A stretch of 11,400 nt of DNA from CAYJRR01 sp964372275 [NCBI: uncultured bacterium] (GTDB taxonomy: Bacteria > CAYJRR01). Made by a program: the position numbers and the translations under genes. The notes below the pieces were generated by a model. That model was not told the origin of the DNA. It did not search any database and saw only the letters and a program-made list of their open reading frames with translations. This document shows positions 6,373-11,400 of this stretch, piece by piece. Every line of letters begins with the position of its first letter. Within the stretch, counting starts at the first letter, position 1. The stretch spans positions 1 through 11,400 of the forward strand of contig CAYJRR010000138.1 in assembly GCA_964372275.1 (NCBI GenBank). The letters are read 5' to 3'.

Positions 6373-7396
6373 GCGTGACCGCCTTCGTCCGTCGACCGTC
6401 GCGGTACTCGTTGTCTCGCTGCTCGCCCTGGGCTGCAACCCGGAAACGGGAAAGTCCGATGACGACGACGACGGCGCCTCGGCGTGCGACGACTCCGGAA
6501 TCGTCACCTACGACCATCTCATGGCGTTCCACTCCTGCGCCTCCGACTGCGGCAATCCGGCGAACCACACGGTGCGCCTGGCGGGCTCCGACGACGGACT
6601 CGTCTGGACGACGATCGACGCCTTCGAGCCGTTCGCCGGGAGCGTCCCCGATCTCGGCCTCTTCGACGGGTTCCTCTACCTGTTTCACGCCGGCGGAACC
6701 GGCTCGAACGTGAAGAAGCTGAACGCCTGTTTCGAGGTGGTCGACGAGATCTCGGCGTCGCTGTCGAGCGCCACCGACACCGGCGGATGGGTCGATCCGG
6801 CGCTCTTCGCCGACGAAGGATCGCTCTTCCTGTTCTACCTGCCCGGGATCATCGGCCAGGACCCCGCCGGGTGTTCGAGCTACCCGTGTACCAAGGAGAT
6901 CCACTCGGCGGAGAACGACGACGCCTCCTTGTCGGCATTCACGCAGGTCACCGGGGCACGCGCGGCGGTGGAGATTTCGAGCGGCACCTTCAGCGATCCG
7001 GACGTCATCCAACGATCGAGCGACTACCTTCTCTACGTCTCGATGGGACCGAGCGTCGCGGTATTCGTCTCGTCATCGCTCAACGGCACCTACGCCAGTC
7101 CCGACGACCCGGGCCTCCGGTCGGTGAGCGATGGGTCGGGGGGCGTCCCGTCGGCTTTCGTTTCCTCCGGCGGCGATGTCTGGCTCTACGTCACGAAGAA
7201 CCAGGCGGGAACCGAGGTCATCCGTCGCGGCGTCACCGCCGACGGAATCACCGTGATCGCCGACGGCGATTTCGACACTGTCGTCGACGGCACGGTGCTT
7301 GGAGATGCCTCGCTCAGCGTCTCCAGCCCGTCGGTGATCGCCTGGCCCGATGCCTCGTGGTCCCGGCAGACCGCTACGACCCGCCGCGGCCGGTGA
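6371..7396 (+). CDS. Propeller-like secreted lipoprotein
   Basis: A 341-aa lipoprotein. A hydrophobic stretch (residues 9-21) ends in LALGC with Cys22, followed by an acidic tether with five Asp at 30-34. The mature domain repeats blades of the kind seen in five-bladed propellers of the GH43/GH32 or sialidase type: VRLAGSDDGLVWTTID (68-83), DLGLFDGFLYLFHAG (94-108), WVDPALFADEGSLFLFY (140-156), SDPDVIQRSSDYLLYVS (208-224), PSAFVSSGGDVWLYVT (260-275) and SPSVIAWPDASW (319-330). Six further cysteines (39, 56, 60, 120, 168, 173) could form disulfides. No catalytic triad can be assigned, so a glycan- or ligand-binding role is as likely as hydrolysis. The last blade stops soon after PDASW. Its 3' end overlaps the convergent 2H phosphoesterase gene by 23 bp. 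Confidence 0.82.
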   Translation: MRDRLRPSTVAVLVVSLLALGCNPETGKSDDDDDGASACDDSGIVTYDHLMAFHSCASDCGNPANHTVRLAGSDDGLVWTTIDAFEPFAGSVPDLGLFDGFLYLFHAGGTGSNVKKLNACFEVVDEISASLSSATDTGGWVDPALFADEGSLFLFYLPGIIGQDPAGCSSYPCTKEIHSAENDDASLSAFTQVTGARAAVEISSGTFSDPDVIQRSSDYLLYVSMGPSVAVFVSSSLNGTYASPDDPGLRSVSDGSGGVPSAFVSSGGDVWLYVTKNQAGTEVIRRGVTADGITVIADGDFDTVVDGTVLGDASLSVSSPSVIAWPDASWSRQTATTRRGR

Positions 7397-7961
7397 GCGG
7401 CGCGCGGTGGAGGGGGACGTGCAGCGCCCCTTCGGGCCGGAGATCGCTCTTGTAGAGAACGAGCTCACCGACGCGGGACACCGCAGGCGAGTCCCACTTC
7501 GCCAACGCCAGCTCGCCCACCGTCCGCGCCAACGCGCGCGAGCCGCCCCGACGGAGCCGGGCGAAGGTGACGTGCGGCCTCAAGGGACGCGTCTCGGCCG
7601 GGAATCCACGGGCCGCGAGCGTCCGGTCGATGTCGCGCGCGATCCGCACGAGCGCCCCGTCGCCGCGCGCCACGCTCGCCACCAGCACGCGCGGTCTGCC
7701 GTGAGGCGGGAACAGGGCGAATCCGCCGACCTCGATCGCGAACGCCGCGTGCCGCATTGCGACGGCGTCGAGGTCGACCTTCAGTGCGGAGGTCCACGCC
7801 TCGTCGACCTCGCCGAGGAACTTCAGCGTCACGTGGAACGGCGGACGCGTCCACGACGCGTCCAGGCTCGCCGGACCTCCGCGACGACGCGCCCATTCAC
7901 GCACCTCCTCGAGCCGGCGCTCGGCCTCCGGTTCCAGGTCGCAGGCGATGAAGGCGCGCAT
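7374..7961 (-). CDS. thpR: RNA 2',3'-cyclic phosphodiesterase (ThpR/LigT-type 2H phosphoesterase)
   Basis: A 195-aa 2H phosphoesterase. The two catalytic HxT motifs are present: HVT at 43-45 (PFHVTLKFLGEV) and HVT at 130-132 (RPHVTFARL), at typical spacing. The N-terminus MRAFIACDL matches the usual MRxFIAxxL start. Family members open 2',3'-cyclic phosphates on RNA, leaving a 2'-phosphate, and can join 2'-5' ends in vitro. The ATG at 7961 shares one base with the rtcB stop codon (TGATG), so the gene is translationally coupled as the last cistron of the archease-rtcB-thpR operon. This places it in RNA end repair or processing. Its 3' end overlaps the convergent lipoprotein gene by 23 bp. Confidence 0.92.
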   Translation of the reverse strand: MRAFIACDLEPEAERRLEEVREWARRRGGPASLDASWTRPPFHVTLKFLGEVDEAWTSALKVDLDAVAMRHAAFAIEVGGFALFPPHGRPRVLVASVARGDGALVRIARDIDRTLAARGFPAETRPLRPHVTFARLRRGGSRALARTVGELALAKWDSPAVSRVGELVLYKSDLRPEGALHVPLHRAPLTGRGGS

Positions 7962-9400
7962 CACCCTTTGACGACGCCGACGGGCACCAGACGTGCCACC
8001 TTTCGCGCCAGCCCCGCCTCGTGGACGACGTCTACCACCCGGTCGACGTCCTTGTAGGCGAGCGGCGCCTCCTCGGCCAGCTCCGCCGCCGAGGGACACC
8101 GGACGACGATCCCGCGCGCCTCGAGCTCCTTCCGAATCGAGGCGCCGGAGACGCGCCGCTTGGCCGCGCCGCGGGAGAGCGCGCGGCCCGCTCCGTGGCA
8201 GGCGCTCGAGAGCGAAAGCTCCTCCGACGCGTCGGTCCCCACCAGGACGTAGGACGCCGTCCCCATGCTCCCCGGGATGAAGACCGGCTGACCGATCGAC
8301 CGGTAGGCCGCCGGAAGCTCCGGCGCCGACGGACCGAAGGCCCGCGTCGCCCCCTTCCGGTGCACGCAGAGCGTCTCGCCGCCGTGCCGCTCCACCTTGG
8401 CGGTGTTGTGGCCGACGTCGTAGACGAGCCGGAGCCGGTGTCCCGGCAGGTCTCCGAGCTCGCGGTCGAACACCTCCCGGACCCGGACTGCTATCGACTG
8501 CCGGTTGCAGAAGGCGAAGTTGGCCGCGGCCGACATCGCCGCGAAGTAGCGACGCCCCTCGTCGGAGGAGAACGGGACGCATGCGAGCTGCCGGTCGGGG
8601 AGCACGATCCCGTACGACGCCATCGCCCGGTCCATGGTGCGGACGTAGTCGGTGCAGACCTGGTGGCCGAGTCCGCGCGAGCCGGTGTGGATCAGCACCG
8701 CGACCCGGCCGGGGCCGAGCCCCAGCACGCGCGCCGCCGTCCCGTCGAAGATCCGCTCGACCACCTGCACCTCGAGGAAGTGGTTCCCGCCGCCGAGCGT
8801 GCCGAGCTGGTCGTGTCCGCGCTCTTTCGCGCGCTCCGAGACTTCAGCCGCGTCGGCGTCGGGGAGGCATCCCCCCGCCTCGATGAGCTCCAGGTCCTCC
8901 TCGCGCCCGATCCCGTGCTCGTGGACGAGATAGGGGACCCCTTCGTTCAACACGCGGTCGAGCTCGCCGCGGTCGAGCCTGCGCCGGGCGCCACGTCCAT
9001 ATCCCGAGGGGACGCTCCGGCTGATCCCGTGCACCAGCGACTCGACGCGCGGGCGGATCGCGTCGAGGACCAGATCCGACACCAGCAGCCGGACGCCGCA
9101 GTTGATGTCGAAGCCGATCCCTCCCGGGGAGACGACCCCGTCCGGCAGGCGCGTGGCGGCGACGCCGCCGACCGGAAAGCCGTACCCCTCGTGCATGTCC
9201 GGCATGCCGTACGCCGCGCGCACGATCCCCGGCAGGGTGGCGACGTTCGCGAGCTGCTGCAGGCTCCGGTCGCGGCGCATCGCCTCGAGCAGCTCGTCGT
9301 CGGCGAAGAGGCGGATCGGAACGCGCATCCCGCGCGTCTCGTCGCGGGGGATCTCCGCGATACCGGGGGAGATCCGTCGGGGCGTGGCGAGGTCGGTCAT
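7961..9400 (-). CDS. rtcB: RtcB family 3'-phosphate/5'-hydroxyl RNA ligase
   Basis: A 479-aa RNA-splicing/repair ligase. RtcB joins RNA 3'-phosphate or 2',3'-cyclic phosphate ends to 5'-OH ends using GTP and Mn2+. All signature sites are visible: FDINCGVR with metal ligands Asp98 and Cys101, GGGNHFLE with His207, HTGSRGLGH with His238, YDVGHN with His331, and the guanylylated histidine His402 in ACHGAGR. VHRKGATRAFG is at 346-356. Positions agree with the archaeal enzyme (ligands near 95, 98, 203, 234 and 329, nucleophile at 404), and the length is full. The ATG at 9400 lies 13 bp after the archease stop. It is the central gene of a three-gene RNA-repair operon. Confidence 0.97.
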   Translation of the reverse strand: MTDLATPRRISPGIAEIPRDETRGMRVPIRLFADDELLEAMRRDRSLQQLANVATLPGIVRAAYGMPDMHEGYGFPVGGVAATRLPDGVVSPGGIGFDINCGVRLLVSDLVLDAIRPRVESLVHGISRSVPSGYGRGARRRLDRGELDRVLNEGVPYLVHEHGIGREEDLELIEAGGCLPDADAAEVSERAKERGHDQLGTLGGGNHFLEVQVVERIFDGTAARVLGLGPGRVAVLIHTGSRGLGHQVCTDYVRTMDRAMASYGIVLPDRQLACVPFSSDEGRRYFAAMSAAANFAFCNRQSIAVRVREVFDRELGDLPGHRLRLVYDVGHNTAKVERHGGETLCVHRKGATRAFGPSAPELPAAYRSIGQPVFIPGSMGTASYVLVGTDASEELSLSSACHGAGRALSRGAAKRRVSGASIRKELEARGIVVRCPSAAELAEEAPLAYKDVDRVVDVVHEAGLARKVARLVPVGVVKG

Positions 9401-9413
9401 TCGTTCGATCCGG

Positions 9414-9827
9414 TCAGACGTCGAGCACGACGTGCGCCGCCCAGCCGCCCGGGGTCTCTTGGATGCGAAGCCCGTGGAAGGTCGCCGCCTTCACGTGGAG
9501 TCGAGGCTCCTCGACCCGCCGGCCGGCGAACGTGGCCCGCAGGCTCCGGTCGTCGATCCACTCCACTCGGGCGTCCCCGAAGACGCTCCGGTCGCGCTCG
9601 GACCGGTAGATCAGCTCGTTCAGCCATTCGACCAGCAGCGCGTCCCGGTCCGGCGCTTCGAGCCGCACCTCGTCACGCCGTGGCGACGCGGGGGGCGGCT
9701 CGGCCGCGGCGCCGCCGATCAGCTCCGCGATCGCCCGCGCCGCCTCCTCGAACAGCTCGGCCAAGGTCTGCCCCTCGAGGCGCAGCTCCACCTCCCCGAT
9801 GTGCTCTTCCAGCGAGTGCCGCGCCAC
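9414..9827 (-). CDS. Archease, cofactor of RtcB
   Basis: A 137-aa archease-family protein. Archease promotes RtcB guanylylation and multiple turnover. Family pattern seen: SLEEHIGEVELRLEGQTLAE (residues 5-24, matching the usual 'EHTADxGxxxxGxxLxELF' start), ALLVEWLNELIYRSE (63-77), FGDARVEW (83-90), LHVKAATFHGLRI (110-122, matching 'VKAxTYHxLxI') and the C-terminal WAAHVVLDV with Asp136. Oddities: the N-terminal metal-binding Asp is Glu12, and the Asp after the conserved His is Gly119. No ATG fits; the GTG at 9827 gives the normal length, and a strong promoter lies immediately upstream. The first gene of the operon with rtcB 13 bp downstream, which confirms the identification. Confidence 0.9.
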   Translation of the reverse strand: MARHSLEEHIGEVELRLEGQTLAELFEEAARAIAELIGGAAAEPPPASPRRDEVRLEAPDRDALLVEWLNELIYRSERDRSVFGDARVEWIDDRSLRATFAGRRVEEPRLHVKAATFHGLRIQETPGGWAAHVVLDV

Positions 9828-9833
9828 GCGCCC

Positions 9834-9862
9834 ACGATGCGATGCCGACCCCACCCGGTCAA
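9834..9862 (-). promoter_or_regulatory. Predicted promoter of the archease-rtcB-thpR operon
   Basis: On the minus strand, TTGACC (9862-9857), a 17-bp spacer and CATCGT (9839-9834) are followed by 6 bases and the GTG start at 9827. This near-consensus sigma70-type layout predicts transcription starting at the start codon itself, so the operon mRNA would be leaderless. It also supports the GTG as the true start. Confidence 0.6.
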
Positions 9863-9898
9863 GCCGCCGCCCGATGCCGCGCGACGGACGGCTGGCGG

Positions 9899-9904
9899 TA
9901 GTAT
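9899..9904 (+). promoter_or_regulatory. -10-like element before the membrane-anchored hypothetical gene
   Basis: TAGTAT ends 8 bases before the ATG at 9913; the overlapping TATCGC at 9902-9907 ends 5 bases before it. No Shine-Dalgarno is present and no clear -35 is visible. It lies in the 85-bp divergent space shared with the archease promoter. Confidence 0.42.
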
Positions 9905-9912
9905 CGCGTCGC

Positions 9913-11031
9913 ATGACACGCAAGACGATCGTCTTCGGAGTGGTGGCGACGGTACTGGTCGCCGGCGGGGTTGCCGCCCGTGTTTTCATCTCGAGGGTTC
10001 ACCGGAAAGCGGACGACGACCGAAAGCGGCTCATCGCCGGCGCCGAGCGCGCCCTGCCCGTCTACGTGGACCTGGGCCGAAAGGTCGACGCCGATCCGTT
10101 CTTCGCCGCGACCCGTCCCGACCTCGATGCCGGACCGTGGCTCAATCCGCGCGTCGCTTGGGATACGGAGCCCCGCCGAAGCGCGTCGCAAGAGCTCGCG
10201 CTTCCCGACGCGCTCGCCGACGCGGTGAAGAAATGGAGCGACGACTGGGTGGACCATGCCGGCGAGGTGGATTTCTCGCGTCTCGATCTCTCCTGGATGG
10301 CCGGTCTCTCCCGGTTCGGCCGCTGGAACGTGATTCCGGGTGGACCGCTGGAAGAGATCGATCGACCGCGCTTCGAGTCCTTGCCGATCCCCAACTTCCT
10401 TCACCTGTTGACCTGGGCGAAGCTCCGCCTGCTCGCGGCGCGTGCGAGGGGTGATTCGGCCGCCGCTTCGGCGGAGGTCCGCCAGCTCGCGTACCTGTGC
10501 CACAGCACGGAGCTCCTGATCGGAGCGATGGTCGGGAACGCGATCCTCCGGGCCGAGCGGCGGGCCTACGACGCGGCGGCGGAGGCGAGACAGGACCTGA
10601 AGGGTTGGCCGGCACCCCACGAGATCGCGTGGCTCGACGACGCGCGCGCGGTCCAGTGGGCGGGCGCCGGCTATGTCGCGGTCTTCGTCCCCGAGGACCT
10701 CTACGAGCGGGCACGAACGGTCAAGGTGGGCCGCTGCACGGGACTCGGCGAGGCCGCGCTTCCGGTGCTGGTCCGGCGCCGCCTCGGCTTGGGCGTGCCG
10801 CCGTGGCTCGAGCGCGAGCTGGATCGGCCCGATCCTCCCTGCCGACTCGACGTCGCGCGCTGGTTCCTGGCGAAGGGCGTCTCCCCGCTCGAGACGGGCG
10901 CCGATTCCGCCCTCTCCCGGACGGAGCGCCTGGGCGTGCGCCTCTTCCCGGCGACGACGGTGCGCCTCCTCGAATCGATCGCCACGCCGGAGTGGTTCGC
11001 GAAGCTCGAGTCACGCGCCGCTTCGAACTGA
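9913..11031 (+). CDS. Membrane-anchored protein of unknown function, mostly helical
   Basis: A 372-aa protein that I do not recognise. Residues 5-25 form one transmembrane anchor after a basic MTRK start, so the rest is probably extracytoplasmic. The body contains a Trp-rich middle (LSWMAGLSRFGRWNV, 126-140) and a run of amphipathic helices (about 160-230: FLHLLTWAKLRLLAARARGD, then QLAYLCHSTELLIGAMVGNA, then RAERRAYDAAAEA). These are the kind of helical hairpins seen in periplasmic repeat-like proteins. Three cysteines (196, 275, 310) are scattered; no catalytic motif is visible. The ATG at 9913 is preferred over upstream in-frame starts because it gives the membrane anchor and follows a -10-like box. 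It is divergent from the RNA-repair operon and followed, 33 bp later, by a secreted-protein gene. Confidence 0.78.
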   Translation: MTRKTIVFGVVATVLVAGGVAARVFISRVHRKADDDRKRLIAGAERALPVYVDLGRKVDADPFFAATRPDLDAGPWLNPRVAWDTEPRRSASQELALPDALADAVKKWSDDWVDHAGEVDFSRLDLSWMAGLSRFGRWNVIPGGPLEEIDRPRFESLPIPNFLHLLTWAKLRLLAARARGDSAAASAEVRQLAYLCHSTELLIGAMVGNAILRAERRAYDAAAEARQDLKGWPAPHEIAWLDDARAVQWAGAGYVAVFVPEDLYERARTVKVGRCTGLGEAALPVLVRRRLGLGVPPWLERELDRPDPPCRLDVARWFLAKGVSPLETGADSALSRTERLGVRLFPATTVRLLESIATPEWFAKLESRAASN

Positions 11032-11058
11032 CACCCCGAGGGGGCGGCTTGCTATTGT
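11028..11058 (+). promoter_or_regulatory. Predicted promoter of the last plus-strand gene
   Basis: TATTGT (11053-11058) is followed by 6 bases and the ATG at 11065, with no Shine-Dalgarno. A -35-like CTGACA (11028-11033) lies 19 bp upstream, slightly long, and overlaps the stop codon of the preceding gene. A leaderless transcript is predicted. Confidence 0.45.
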
Positions 11059-11064
11059 CCGCGC

Positions 11065-11400
11065 ATGAACCGATCGATTCGGCTCTCCGCCGTCGCCACA
11101 GGCGAATGGTTCGTGGTCGGACTGGCCGCGTGTACCCTGGCTCTCGCCAAGCCGGCGGTCGAGGCGCAATCGTCCGCCTCGTCCTTCGCCGCCGGATCCG
11201 ACACCGCGGGAGAGGCGTCCTTCACGCTGGTGAAGATCGACGCGGACGGAAACGTCGATCCGGTCTTCAACCAGCAGCGCCCGATCCACTGGGTCGAGCC
11301 GAAACAGGAAGGGCCCCGATCTCGCTGCGAGATCGGGACCCTTCGGGTGGAGGCGGCGAGAGTCGAACTCGCGTCCGAGAACGGAGGGGAAGGGGCTGCT
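11065..11400 (+). CDS. Start of a secreted protein, partial; probably disrupted at the tmRNA gene
   Basis: An open frame from the ATG at 11065 runs off the window without a stop (112 codons). The first 80 or so codons look real: they end mostly in G/C and encode a signal peptide (hydrophobic core about residues 16-28, likely cut after VEA before QSS), then a Ser/Ala-rich segment and ASFTLVKIDADGNVDPVFN. A -10-like TATTGT precedes the start by 6 bases. From about 11308 on, however, the frame lies antisense to the tmRNA terminator and 3' end, which cannot reasonably be coding. The gene is therefore either very short with a stop just beyond the window, or a truncated remnant abutting ssrA. I do not recognise the protein. 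Confidence 0.5.
   Translation, partial: MNRSIRLSAVATGEWFVVGLAACTLALAKPAVEAQSSASSFAAGSDTAGEASFTLVKIDADGNVDPVFNQQRPIHWVEPKQEGPRSRCEIGTLRVEAARVELASENGGEGAA
11308..11344 (-). terminator. Intrinsic terminator of the tmRNA gene
   Basis: A 17-bp stem with a 3-nt loop: 11308-11324 pairs with 11328-11344. One position (11314/11338) is a C-A mismatch on the plus strand but a G-U pair in minus-strand RNA, so the hairpin is fully paired only in the transcript reading from ssrA. It begins just after the tmRNA 3' end and is followed on the minus strand by a short, imperfect T-rich stretch (TGTTT, 11306-11302). Confidence 0.75.
11348..11400 (-). ncRNA. ssrA: tmRNA (ssrA), 3' end only
   Basis: The 3' part of the tRNA-like domain of transfer-messenger RNA, which rescues stalled ribosomes in trans-translation; the rest lies beyond the right edge. 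Reading the minus strand, TCGGAC is followed by a perfect T-arm (GCGAG, loop TTCGACT, CTCGC at 11360-11356), the 3' acceptor strand CGCCTCC (11355-11349) and discriminator A (11348). The T-loop has the invariant TTCGA. U70 and A73 agree with the G3-U70/A73 alanine identity of tmRNA. The TCGGACGCG block before the T-loop matches the well-known ssrA 3' end (TTTCGGACGCGGGTTC in E. coli) rather than an ordinary tRNA variable loop. The next bases read CCC, so the full CCA is not encoded. A strong terminator hairpin follows. Confidence 0.87.

Noticed and set aside
8021-9901. Plus-strand open frame of 626 codons opposite rtcB and archease
   Set aside because: RtcB on the other strand has every catalytic residue. 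The antisense product is low-complexity and Arg/Asp/Pro-rich.
11348-11400. Ordinary tRNA (for example tRNA-Ala) instead of tmRNA
   Set aside because: The acceptor strand and T-arm would fit an alanine tRNA, but the TCGGAC segment before the T-arm is that of ssrA, not a normal variable loop, and no anticodon arm is visible upstream of it. The missing 5' part would settle it.
1-11400. CRISPR array, insertion sequence or prophage genes
   Set aside because: No spaced direct repeats, transposase, integrase or phage-type genes were seen on either strand. The only mobile-DNA hint is the ssrA 3' end as a possible attachment site.

Overview
This is a gene-dense, very GC-rich bacterial chromosomal window. 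Codons end almost always in G or C, and there is very little intergenic DNA. Four or five products carry a lipobox and several others have a signal peptide or membrane anchor, which points to a Gram-negative envelope. The mix of an Asp-rich lipoprotein linker, HtpX-type protease, PGPGW-like protein, archease/RtcB pair and class IIIb cyclase would suit Myxococcota, another former 'deltaproteobacterial' group or Acidobacteriota. The sequence alone does not settle the lineage. I see no insertion sequence, prophage gene or CRISPR array.

Left part (1-2977): a minus-strand secreted or lipid-anchored beta-rich protein of unknown function (41-934) diverges from a plus-strand cluster. That cluster holds an HtpX-like M48 membrane metalloprotease (1086-1928), a tiny PGPGW-like membrane protein (1935-2144) and a classical short-chain dehydrogenase (2201-2977).

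Middle part (2980-7396): a minus-strand pair comes first, an AhpD-like protein with a second, cysteine-less copy of its domain (3827-4894) and downstream of it a membrane-anchored class III adenylate cyclase (2980-3771). It diverges, from one shared 8-bp promoter core, from a small plus-strand lipoprotein (4920-5246). Next is a minus-strand pair, a DUF3592-type membrane protein and a lipoprotein (5833-6372 and 5255-5836), with an ATGA overlap. Its start codon interlocks with that of a plus-strand propeller-like lipoprotein (6371-7396).

Right part (7374-11400): the clearest functional unit is a minus-strand RNA-repair operon, archease (9414-9827), RtcB RNA ligase (7961-9400) and a ThpR/LigT-type 2H phosphoesterase (7374-7961). 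The first gap is 13 bp and the second junction is a TGATG overlap. Divergent from it is an unrecognised membrane-anchored protein (9913-11031), followed by the start of a secreted protein (11065 onward). At the right edge the 3' end of a tmRNA gene (ssrA) enters on the minus strand with its terminator hairpin. The plus-strand reading frame from 11065 runs straight through both.

Two general features stand out. The first genes of most transcription units have no Shine-Dalgarno but have a -10-like hexamer (TATNNT or close) 6-11 bases before the start codon, which suggests leaderless or near-leaderless mRNAs. The convergent gene pairs leave no room for terminators: gaps of 2 and 8 bp and one 23-bp overlap.
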